A stretch of 46,983 nucleotides of DNA from an uncultured Christensenellaceae bacterium (GTDB lineage Bacteria > Bacillota > Clostridia > Christensenellales > Pumilibacteraceae), in assembly GCA_910588155.1 (NCBI GenBank), contig CAJUPB010000015.1, forward strand, positions 1 to 46,983. The letters are read 5' to 3'. Made by a program: the position numbers and the translations under genes. The notes beneath the pieces are model-generated. The model was not told the DNA's origin, did not search any database, and was given only the letters and a program-made list of their open reading frames with translations. Below, piece by piece: positions 16,112-23,298 of this stretch; the stretch's first letter is position 1, and each line of letters opens with the position of its first letter.

Positions 16112-16912
16112 ATGACTGCCGACTGTCACACGCACTCGCTCTTTTCCCCCGACGGAACGGAAGAACCGAGAGACCTAATCGAAACGGCGATTAAGCAAGG
16201 GCTTACGCATATTGCGATTACCGACCACGCCGACCTTATGACGCCGGATAATTTTACGGGTATCGACGGCGGCAATATAGACCGATACATCGATACTTTG
16301 CTGGCGCTGAAAGAAGAATACAAAAACAAGATTTACGTATGCGTCGGTCTTGAAATCGGTTATACGCCGCAATCGGAGCAGGCGGCGAAAGAGCTTGTTT
16401 CGGGGATATACCCCGAATACGTCGTAAACTCCGTGCACTACGTCCGCGGCAGCGACTGTTATGCGAAGGAACATTTTGCGGACCTAGACAAAGCTGAAGC
16501 TTACGGGCAATATCTCGAAGCCGTGCGGCAGTCTCTGAACTGCCCTTATAGATTCGACGCCGTAGGACATCTCGGATATATCGAACGCTTTGCGCCGTAT
16601 GAGAACGCAAGAATCACGTTTCGGGAATTTTCCGAACAGATAACGGATATTTTCGAAACAATCATAAGAAAGGGCGCGATACTCGAAGCAAACACGTCGG
16701 TATCGGGAGCGCCGTCGGCGTCGCTTCCGTCCGAAGAACTTTTTAAAATCTATTACGATATGGGCGGAAGAAAAATAACGACCTCGTCGGACGCACACCT
16801 GCGTATCGACATAGGTCGCAAATTCGCACAGACGGAAGCTATGCTCAAAAAAATCGGTTTCGAATATCTCACCGTCAAACAAAACGGAGAGCAAAGGCAA
16901 TTAAAGTTTTAA
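16112..16912 (+). CDS. hisK: PHP-family histidinol-phosphatase
   Basis: 266 residues of the PHP fold. Metal-binding motifs are visible in order: DCHTHSLFSPDG at the N terminus, AITDHADL, GLEIGY, NSVHYV, AVGHLGYIERF, and the late SSDAHL. This set matches HisK/HisJ, which removes phosphate from L-histidinol phosphate in histidine synthesis. The ATG at 16112 is chosen for its AAGGAG site; earlier in-frame ATGs lie at or before the promoter. Its stop overlaps the convergent exonuclease gene by 12 nt. hisH and hisF lie just beyond that gene on the other strand, which supports the assignment. Confidence 0.85.
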   Translation: MTADCHTHSLFSPDGTEEPRDLIETAIKQGLTHIAITDHADLMTPDNFTGIDGGNIDRYIDTLLALKEEYKNKIYVCVGLEIGYTPQSEQAAKELVSGIYPEYVVNSVHYVRGSDCYAKEHFADLDKAEAYGQYLEAVRQSLNCPYRFDAVGHLGYIERFAPYENARITFREFSEQITDIFETIIRKGAILEANTSVSGAPSASLPSEELFKIYYDMGGRKITTSSDAHLRIDIGRKFAQTEAMLKKIGFEYLTVKQNGEQRQLKF

Positions 16913-18154
16913 TGTCGCTTCCAGCTCGGCGAAAGTTTTGAGTCCGATTTTACCAAAGCCCTTCATTCGGTTGTACATACGCACTTTCAAATCGCTGTTT
17001 TCGGTGTCCGTTTCGTCCGCCGACGTAACCACAAACACGCACCTCGATTCGGGCATTGCGCAAACGCGCTTGCCTTTTTTCAACAGATTTGCGACGACGT
17101 CCTCGAACTCGTACAGCTTTTCGGTTTTTGCCGAAAAACAATAGTACTCGCCTTTCGCGCCTTTTACGGCGTATTTACGTTTCAAGTACTGCATAAACGA
17201 AATCACTTCTCCGTCCGAAGTCGTCACCTTATTCGGGTGGAAATCCAGCTCTGACAAAACGGCTTTCGGCACGCCGTATCTGTCCGCGAAATCGCGCAGG
17301 CGGCAATGTTTTTCGTCGCCCTCTATGAGTTGCGACGTCACAATTATGTCGGCGTTATCCTCTTCCCCGACAATCCTCGCACCGTTTTCAAGGGCAAACT
17401 CCGCCAACGAAAAGAGGTTTTGCGTGCTTGACAGTTTCGGCTCGAAAGACACTTTCGTTCGGCTCAAAACGCCCTCTCCCGGCTTTGTGACCGCCACCGC
17501 GTCGAACAGCGCGTTATGGTTTTCAATATGTTCCTTCGCCCTCGCGGACATACATTCCGCCGAACACTTTCGAACGATGCCGCCGCGGGCTTTTCCAATC
17601 GAGAGCGCGCCTTTTTCCGTCAGAGTTTTCAAGTCGGTATTATGTTCGGCAAGCATAAGTTTCAGCGCTTTCAGCGTTGCTCTCGCGTCCTCTTTGGGGT
17701 TGTGCGCGTCGAACTCGATTCCGAAACTTTCGGCGAGCGTTTTAAGACCTATCTGCGCATACTCGCCTCTCAACGCGCCGTAAACGGCGTTTGTATCGAC
17801 GAAATCGAAATCGGGATATTTCATACCGTAATGCGAACACGCCTTGAAAAGCATCTTTATATCGTTGTCTACGGCGTGTCCGACCACAAGCGTATCGGAG
17901 TCGATAAGCTCGAAAAGCGGCGCGGACGCGACGTCGAATTTCGGCAAAACTTTCAAATCCTTATACGTGAACGGGAACTTCAATTCCTTGCCCACCATTT
18001 TATGTTTCGTCGCCGGGTTGACCTTGACGTCGAGATAAGATTTAGGCTGCATAGAAAAATCGGATACCGCCGCGCCTATCCAGCATATCGAATAATATTT
18101 CATAGAATTGTACAGCTCGAAATCGAGCGACAATATCTTTTTGTATTCTCTCAT
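16901..18154 (-). CDS. DnaQ-like (DEDD) 3'-5' exonuclease
   Basis: 417 residues from the ATG at 18154. The first 170 form an RNase-T/DnaQ exonuclease domain: SLDFELYNS supplies the ExoI Asp-x-Glu, GHAVDNDIKML the ExoII region, and HNPKEDARATLKAL the ExoIII His and Asp, so the DEDDh set is complete. The C-terminal half holds an apparent second region (ENGARIVGEEDNADIIVTSQ) resembling the BRCT domain that is often fused to such exonucleases; this part is less certain. Its ATG overlaps the hisF stop (ATGA), so it is translated with the histidine genes, for no obvious biochemical reason. Acts on DNA or RNA ends; substrate unknown. Confidence 0.82.
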   Translation of the reverse strand: MREYKKILSLDFELYNSMKYYSICWIGAAVSDFSMQPKSYLDVKVNPATKHKMVGKELKFPFTYKDLKVLPKFDVASAPLFELIDSDTLVVGHAVDNDIKMLFKACSHYGMKYPDFDFVDTNAVYGALRGEYAQIGLKTLAESFGIEFDAHNPKEDARATLKALKLMLAEHNTDLKTLTEKGALSIGKARGGIVRKCSAECMSARAKEHIENHNALFDAVAVTKPGEGVLSRTKVSFEPKLSSTQNLFSLAEFALENGARIVGEEDNADIIVTSQLIEGDEKHCRLRDFADRYGVPKAVLSELDFHPNKVTTSDGEVISFMQYLKRKYAVKGAKGEYYCFSAKTEKLYEFEDVVANLLKKGKRVCAMPESRCVFVVTSADETDTENSDLKVRMYNRMKGFGKIGLKTFAELEATLKL

Positions 18155-18918
18155 AAGTCCTCTCGAATTCTGACGGGTACTCCTTTTTCCGCCAGAAATT
18201 TTTTCAAATCGCGTATATCCAACTCTTTGTAATGAAACAGCGACGCCGCCAGAGCCGCGCTTGCGCCTGCCTCGAAGGCTTCCAAAAAGTGTTCCTTTTT
18301 CCCGGCTCCGCCGCTTGCAATCACGGGAACATCCACGGCTTTCGACACCTGTTTCAACAGCGGCAGTCCGTAGCCGTTTTTCGTGCCGTCGCTGTCTATG
18401 CTCGTCAGCAGAATCTCGCCCGCGCCGAGGCGGACGCCCTCTTTTATCCACTCGACGGCGTCCAGACCCGAGGCGTATCTTCCACCGCCCGTACAGACTT
18501 CGTAGCGGCCGTCGCCCCTATACAGCGCGTCCACGGCAAGCACGACGCACTGCGAACCGAACTTGTCTTTCAATTCCGAAATCAAACGTTTATTCTTGAC
18601 TGCCGCGGAATTCACGGATATTTTGTCCGCACCCGCGCGCAATATCTTTCTCGCGTCGTCCGCGCTTCTTATTCCGCCGCCCACGGTCAGAGGTATAAAC
18701 ACCTCTTTCGCAACTTTTTCCACCATATCCGCAACGGTGGCGGCATTGTCCACGGTGGCGGTTATGTCTAAAAAGACCAGCTCGTCCGCGCCGAGTTTTT
18801 CATACGCGACGGCATTGTCCGCAGGGTCGCCCGCATCGCGCAAATCCGTGAAATTCACGCCTTTGACGACACGACCGTCTTTCACGTCGAGACAGGGAAT
18901 TATTCTTTTCGCGTTCAT
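18151..18918 (-). CDS. hisF: imidazole glycerol phosphate synthase cyclase subunit
   Basis: 255 residues. Closes the imidazole ring from PRFAR and the ammonia delivered by HisH, giving imidazole glycerol phosphate and AICAR. A (beta/alpha)8 barrel with the catalytic pair Asp11 (IIPCLDVKDGRVVKG) and Asp130 (VLAVDALYRG), plus the phosphate-binding TVGGGIRS and VIASGGAG. The ATG at 18918 overlaps the hisH stop (ATGA) and the stop overlaps the exonuclease start in the same way, so the three genes are tightly coupled. The open frame runs further upstream to 19023 but lies inside hisH. Confidence 0.96.
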   Translation of the reverse strand: MNAKRIIPCLDVKDGRVVKGVNFTDLRDAGDPADNAVAYEKLGADELVFLDITATVDNAATVADMVEKVAKEVFIPLTVGGGIRSADDARKILRAGADKISVNSAAVKNKRLISELKDKFGSQCVVLAVDALYRGDGRYEVCTGGGRYASGLDAVEWIKEGVRLGAGEILLTSIDSDGTKNGYGLPLLKQVSKAVDVPVIASGGAGKKEHFLEAFEAGASAALAASLFHYKELDIRDLKKFLAEKGVPVRIREDL

Positions 18919-19517
18919 CGTTCCACCGCCTCTATCAATGTTTTCAAAAGCGACAGACCTCTTTCCCCGCTCTTTTCGGGGTGGAACTGACACGCCGCCG
19001 TTCTGCCTTTTGCCACCGCGCAAACGAATTCCCCGCCGTAGTTCGACGTTGCCGCAACGACGGATTCGTCCGTTTCGAATACGGCATAGCTATGCACGAA
19101 ATAAAAGAAATCTTTATCGAACGGGAGAAAAACGGGTTGTTTCGCATTTATGTCCGTCCAACCGACGTTCGGCACTTTGAGTCCGTCGCCTTTGAGTTTT
19201 TCCGCTCTGCCGCGGAAAAAGCCGAGTCCCTCCGCATTAGGCGATTCCTCGCTTGCCCTAAACATAAGCTGCAATCCGAGGCATATCCCGAGCGTGGGGC
19301 GGTCGGCGGCAAACCGCGCTTTCAGCGCCCTGTCCAGACCTCTTGCCGTCAGTTCCTTCATTGCGTGTCCGAACGAGCCGACGCCCGGAAGCAGGGCGAA
19401 ATCGGCTTTTTCCGTTTCGTCGGGGTCGCTCGTCAAAAAAGCCGACTTGCCGATACGGCAAAGTGCGTTCTGTATGGAGCGGATATTTCCCGCATCGTAG
19501 TCGATTACCGCAATCAT
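18915..19517 (-). CDS. hisH: imidazole glycerol phosphate synthase glutaminase subunit
   Basis: 200 residues, class I glutamine amidotransferase feeding ammonia to HisF. The triad is visible: Cys79 in LGICLGLQ, His179 and Glu181 in CQFHPEKSG, with the oxyanion-loop PGVGSFGHAM. First gene of hisH-hisF-exonuclease. No Shine-Dalgarno site precedes the ATG; the -10 TATAAT ends 7 nt before it, so the mRNA is probably leaderless. Other his genes (G, D, C, B, A, I) are not in the window, so the pathway must be completed elsewhere if it is intact. Confidence 0.95.
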   Translation of the reverse strand: MIAVIDYDAGNIRSIQNALCRIGKSAFLTSDPDETEKADFALLPGVGSFGHAMKELTARGLDRALKARFAADRPTLGICLGLQLMFRASEESPNAEGLGFFRGRAEKLKGDGLKVPNVGWTDINAKQPVFLPFDKDFFYFVHSYAVFETDESVVAATSNYGGEFVCAVAKGRTAACQFHPEKSGERGLSLLKTLIEAVER

Positions 19518-19524
19518 ATTGCAT

Positions 19525-19554
19525 ATTATACAATAAAACCCGCGCGCAAGTCAA
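19525..19554 (-). promoter_or_regulatory. promoter of hisH (leaderless architecture)
   Basis: Minus-strand TTGACT (19549-19554), 18-nt spacer, TATAAT (19525-19530), then 7 nt to the ATG at 19517. Confidence 0.75.
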
Positions 19555-19587
19555 TCGCTTAAACGGCGGCAACCTTTCTTTACTTTG

Positions 19588-19616
19588 TTGACAAACGGGC
19601 GGCGTTGTGTTATTAT
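19588..19616 (+). promoter_or_regulatory. promoter of lgt (leaderless architecture)
   Basis: TTGACA (19588-19593), 17-nt spacer ending TGT, TATTAT (19611-19616), then 6 nt to the ATG at 19623. Confidence 0.78.
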
Positions 19617-19622
19617 GAAAGT

Positions 19623-20555
19623 ATGCACAAAGTATTGTTTAAAATCGGTGGATTGACCGTATACACTTATGGTTTCTGCATTGCGTTGGGACTTATCGGC
19701 GCGGTGCTGCTGTTTTGGTTTCTGTCCAAAAAGCTGAAACTTTCGGAAAGGTCTTTCAATTTTTATTCGACCGCGGTTATGATTTCCGTCGTCGTCGGCT
19801 TTCTGTTCGCGCTGCTGTTCCAAGCCGTGTACGACTGGATAGAAAGCGGATTCAAGACTTTCACGCTGTTGGATACGGGTATGACGTTTATGGGCGGACT
19901 CATCGGCGGCGTGGCGGTGTTTATCGCAATCACGGCGTTTTTCGCAAAACCGCAAGTCAAAAAAGACTTTTGGAAAACCGCGAACATAATGGCGCCCTGT
20001 ATTCCGCTGGCGCACGGGTTCGGACGTATCGGCTGTTTCTTCGGAGGCTGTTGTTACGGCAAAGTTTCCGACTCTCCCGTCGCGGTGATTTTTCCCGGAA
20101 TGTCGCAGCCCGTTCTGCCCACCCAACTGTTCGAAGCGGCTTTCCTGTTCATTCTCTGCGGAGTGCTCTTGCTGCTCTTGCTTAAATTCAAGCGCATCGA
20201 TTTGCAGCTTATCGTATACCTCGGCGCGTATGCCGTCTGGCGGTTCGTTATCGAATATTTCCGCGGCGACTACCGCGGTTCGTTTATCCCCGGACTTACG
20301 CCGTCGCAGTTTCAATCAATAATTATGCTGCTCGTTACCGCGGCTTTGGCTTTCTATATCTTCTATTTCGACAGAGTGCCGTTTTACGGCAAAGAGAAGG
20401 TTGGACGAAACTTCCGCTTTGTCGCATTGAAAGACGGCGGCGAGTTTGCGGCGCAAGACGACATTGCCGAAGAAAGCGACGGCCGAGACGAGAGCGGCGA
20501 GACCTGCGACGACGAATTCGAAGAAAACGACAACGGCGGACAAACCGAAGTGTAA
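19623..20555 (+). CDS. lgt: prolipoprotein diacylglyceryl transferase
   Basis: 310 residues. Transfers diacylglycerol from phosphatidylglycerol to the lipobox cysteine of prelipoproteins, in the cytoplasmic membrane. About seven helices; the family signature appears as HGFGRIGCFFGGCCYG near residue 130, with YLGAYAVWRFVIEYFRGD later carrying the conserved Arg-rich motif. The last 40 residues form a highly acidic tail (DDIAEESDGRDESGE) that is absent from most Lgt proteins. No Shine-Dalgarno site precedes the ATG and the -10 box is 6 nt away. It would serve the lipoprotein at 43409-46765 among others. Confidence 0.96.
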   Translation: MHKVLFKIGGLTVYTYGFCIALGLIGAVLLFWFLSKKLKLSERSFNFYSTAVMISVVVGFLFALLFQAVYDWIESGFKTFTLLDTGMTFMGGLIGGVAVFIAITAFFAKPQVKKDFWKTANIMAPCIPLAHGFGRIGCFFGGCCYGKVSDSPVAVIFPGMSQPVLPTQLFEAAFLFILCGVLLLLLLKFKRIDLQLIVYLGAYAVWRFVIEYFRGDYRGSFIPGLTPSQFQSIIMLLVTAALAFYIFYFDRVPFYGKEKVGRNFRFVALKDGGEFAAQDDIAEESDGRDESGETCDDEFEENDNGGQTEV

Positions 20556-20573
20556 AAAACAAAACGACGACAC

Positions 20574-20609
20574 AAAAGACCCCGTTTCCTCTCGGAACGG
20601 GGTCTTTTT
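20574..20609. terminator. bidirectional terminator between lgt and the kinase gene
   Basis: Long stem AAAAGACCCCGTTTCC/GGAACGGGGTCTTTTT with a 4-5 nt loop and A/T runs on both flanks, between convergent stops. Confidence 0.92.
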
Positions 20610-20641
20610 CAAACTTTGAAAAAAACGGATTGGGCTCGGTT

Positions 20642-21460
20642 TCAGCCGCCGACCTTTATTACGGTGCGCGGCGCGTTTCCGTTCAGAATATCTCTCAAAT
20701 CGTATTTCGCGCCCGCAATTATGACCTCCGTGCCGTTTTTCACGCAGGGTTTGACATATTCCAACTTTGCCGCCGCTCCGCCCGCGCCGACTCTCGACGA
20801 GCCTTTGCAACGGGTTTTAATCTCGTCGATTTTTTTAATGACTTCGTCCGCGCTGTTTCCGTCTATCCGCTCTATCAGCGAGCCGCGCTCGTTTACATCA
20901 TAGTAAATTCCGTCCAACGTGGACAGGATAAGCAGTGTTTTCGCGTTCACGAGGCAGGCAATCTGCCCCGCCGTTTCGTCGTTGTCCACGAGTTCCACCG
21001 CTTTTGCGCCCTGCTCGCGCAACTTGCGAATTTCCATTTTGCGGTTTTCTTCCACGGACACGGCGTCGTTGTAATTGACAATGGCGACGGCGTTCTGTTT
21101 TGCGCTGCGAAGCAGCATCTGTTTTATGTGTTCTCTCTTTACCTCGTCGTTGAAATGCTGATGTTCGACCAGCAGCTGTCTTACCGAATAGCGTTCGTCC
21201 ACGAAAGTGCGGTAAGTCTGCATAAGCACGGTCTGCCCCTGCGCGGCATAGTCGGTCTTTATCTCGTCGGCGTCGCCCGTCAGCTCGCACCCGTTGCGGC
21301 GGATATAGTCGAGTCTGCCAATCTCCGTCGCGCCCGACGTTATCCACACCATTCCCGGTTTCAGCCGGCGGCCTATTCTCGCAAACTTATTGTAGTCTAT
21401 GTCGTCGCGCTCTATGAGAGCCATAGAGCCTATTTTTCCTACCAATTCTATCCTGTCCAT
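20642..21460 (-). CDS. amino-acid-kinase family protein, glutamate-5-kinase-like
   Basis: 272 residues of the aspartate/glutamate/uridylate kinase fold without a PUA domain. ProB-like elements appear in order: GKIGSMALI, WITSGATEIG, AAQGQTVLMQTY, IVNYNDAVSVEE, ELVDNDETAGQIA, LLILSTLDGIYYD, GAGGAAAKLEYVKPC and the end TVIKVGG. The usual N-terminal VVKVGTS is altered to ELVGKIGS, so the substrate may differ from glutamate; uridylate-kinase-like annotation is an alternative. It follows hprK by 13 nt and ends in the strong terminator at 20574-20609. No proA or proC is present, which argues against a plain proline-synthesis role. Confidence 0.7.
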   Translation of the reverse strand: MDRIELVGKIGSMALIERDDIDYNKFARIGRRLKPGMVWITSGATEIGRLDYIRRNGCELTGDADEIKTDYAAQGQTVLMQTYRTFVDERYSVRQLLVEHQHFNDEVKREHIKQMLLRSAKQNAVAIVNYNDAVSVEENRKMEIRKLREQGAKAVELVDNDETAGQIACLVNAKTLLILSTLDGIYYDVNERGSLIERIDGNSADEVIKKIDEIKTRCKGSSRVGAGGAAAKLEYVKPCVKNGTEVIIAGAKYDLRDILNGNAPRTVIKVGG

Positions 21461-21473
21461 AGCCGCCTCTTTT

Positions 21474-22427
21474 TTATATGCCGCCGTCGGTTTTCGACCG
21501 TCTTCTCTGTTCCAGCTCTTCTATCGCGTCGTAGCCCATATCTTTCAGTCGGTGATTTCTCGCGGCGACCTCTATTATCGCGGCGAGGTTTCTGCCAGAC
21601 TTGACGGGTATGGTATACATCGGCACGTCCAATCCGAGAATGTTATATTTTTCCGTTTCGCCGCCCAAACGGTTGTACTGCTTTTCGTAGTCCCAATTTT
21701 CCAACTTGACGACCATATCGACGGGCTGCGAAAACCTGACCGCACCCGTGCCGTACATCTGTCTTACGTCCACGATTCCTATGCCGCGCACTTCCATCAT
21801 ATATCTTATGACGGACGGCGACGAGCCGACGAGTTTGTCGGATACGCGTTTTATGCAAACTGCGTCGTCGGCGACGAGACGGTGATTTCTCTGGATAAGT
21901 TCCAACGCCGTTTCGCTTTTTCCCACCGACGACTTGCCTATCATAAGCACGCCCACGCCGTACAAATCCAGCATTACGCCGTGAATGACTATTCTGGGCG
22001 CAAGCAGTTCGTTCAAAAATATCGACAGTTCGTTTATTATCATTGTCGAGCGCGAACGGCTTTTGAACACCGCTCTGCCGTATTTTTTCGCGCAGACGTT
22101 TATCTCCTCGCAAGGCTGACAGCCGCCGGAAACGACCAGGCACGGAAAATCGTATTTAAACAGTCTTTCCACCGATTCCATTCGTTTCTTCGGCGGCAGT
22201 TGGTTCAGATACGCCGTTTCCATTTCGCCGAGCACCTGCACGCGGTCTTTGCCGAAATGCTCGAAATAGCCTGCGAGCTGCAACCCCGGTCGGTTTATGT
22301 TGAACGTAGCCATATGCATAGTTCCGCCGCCCGAATGCAAAATTTCGAGGTTGAGTTTTTTTGCGAACTCCTCCACGCTTATGTCGGTTTCATTTTCTTC
22401 CAATTCTTCGTCGTATTCCGAAGCCAT
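21474..22427 (-). CDS. hprK: HPr kinase/phosphorylase
   Basis: 317 residues. Phosphorylates and dephosphorylates Ser46 of HPr, linking sugar metabolism to carbon catabolite control. The Walker A GKSSVGKS is at 164-171, followed by the HprK signature around EVRGIGIVDVRQMYG and the C-terminal AAIIEVAARNHRLKDMGYDA. The N terminus starts with about 20 acidic residues before the family's usual EEFAKKLNLEIL. It sits between a HAD phosphatase and the amino-acid kinase. HprK senses fructose 1,6-bisphosphate in Firmicutes, the product of both phosphofructokinases encoded in this window. Confidence 0.95.
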   Translation of the reverse strand: MASEYDEELEENETDISVEEFAKKLNLEILHSGGGTMHMATFNINRPGLQLAGYFEHFGKDRVQVLGEMETAYLNQLPPKKRMESVERLFKYDFPCLVVSGGCQPCEEINVCAKKYGRAVFKSRSRSTMIINELSIFLNELLAPRIVIHGVMLDLYGVGVLMIGKSSVGKSETALELIQRNHRLVADDAVCIKRVSDKLVGSSPSVIRYMMEVRGIGIVDVRQMYGTGAVRFSQPVDMVVKLENWDYEKQYNRLGGETEKYNILGLDVPMYTIPVKSGRNLAAIIEVAARNHRLKDMGYDAIEELEQRRRSKTDGGI

Positions 22428-22447
22428 AAATCCCTCCCGGTGATTAT

Positions 22448-23263
22448 TTAAAAGCAGTACTTGACAATCGTCTTTGCCACGCCGTCCAAATCGTTGCTCG
22501 GTGCGACCGCGTCTGCGAAGTCCTTCAATTCCTTGCGCGCGTTTTCCACGGCAACGCCCACGCCCGCCGCCTCTATCATAGACTTATCGTTCATTTCGTC
22601 TCCGAAAGCCATTGTCTGCGAAATATCGATTTTCAACAGCTCGGCTATCTTTTTCAATCCGTTGCCTTTGCCCGAATCGCTGCTTATGCACTCGAAAAAG
22701 TACGGTCCGGAAGTGAATATGTCCACGCCGCCGCGCCCGAGACTTGCTATGTCCGCGCCGTATGCGGTTTTTTCCTTATCGTCGGTTATCGCAAGTATTT
22801 TTATGAAGTCGTCGCGCTTCGAGCTTTCCAAAAACTCGGAGACGGACCCGACGAAGTTCATACCCACTCCCGCAAGGCGGGTATACATTTCGGTGAACAT
22901 ATTCGGCGAGCTGCTGAAAATTTCGCCCTTCGTATATACGTGATGATAGACCTTTCTCTTTTCGCACTCGCGGGAAAACCAAAGCGCGGTTTCCCTGCCT
23001 ATGCCGTTTTCGTACATTATGCGACCCGTCAAGTTATCCTCTATGACCGAGCCTTGAAGTCCGAGCAGAGGTATGTCCCTGTCTATCAGTCCAGCCTCGT
23101 CCAAGTGCGTGCGCAGAGACGCTATACTCCGACCCGACGACAGCGTGAACACGCCGCCCCGTTTGAAGTATTCGCCGATGACTTCTTTGGAATATTCGGA
23201 AACTCTGTTGTCGCTTCTGCAAAGCGTACCGTCAAAATCGGAAACTATCAATTTGTATTTCAT
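22448..23263 (-). CDS. Cof-type HAD-superfamily phosphatase
   Basis: 271 residues. HAD motifs: I in LIVSDFDGTLC (nucleophile Asp9, Asp11), II in TLSSGRS, III/IV in GKGNGLKKIAE and MAFGDEMNDKSMIEAAG. The cap between motifs II and III is of the IIB (Cof) type, as in YidA-like sugar-phosphate and flavin phosphatases. Substrate unknown. The gene has its own promoter, whose -35 box contains the uvrC stop codon, and the -10 ends 6 nt before the ATG, so the transcript is probably leaderless. It leads a short operon with hprK and the amino-acid kinase. Confidence 0.88.
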   Translation of the reverse strand: MKYKLIVSDFDGTLCRSDNRVSEYSKEVIGEYFKRGGVFTLSSGRSIASLRTHLDEAGLIDRDIPLLGLQGSVIEDNLTGRIMYENGIGRETALWFSRECEKRKVYHHVYTKGEIFSSSPNMFTEMYTRLAGVGMNFVGSVSEFLESSKRDDFIKILAITDDKEKTAYGADIASLGRGGVDIFTSGPYFFECISSDSGKGNGLKKIAELLKIDISQTMAFGDEMNDKSMIEAAGVGVAVENARKELKDFADAVAPSNDLDGVAKTIVKYCF

Positions 23264-23269
23264 AGCGTC

Positions 23270-23298
23270 ATTATACCATTAACGTCAAAATTTGTCAA
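23270..23298 (-). promoter_or_regulatory. promoter of the HAD-hprK-kinase operon, overlapping the uvrC stop
   Basis: Minus-strand TTGACA (23293-23298), 17-nt spacer ending TGG, TATAAT (23270-23275), 6 nt before the ATG. The TGA of TTGACA (23295-23297) is the uvrC stop codon. Confidence 0.85.
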
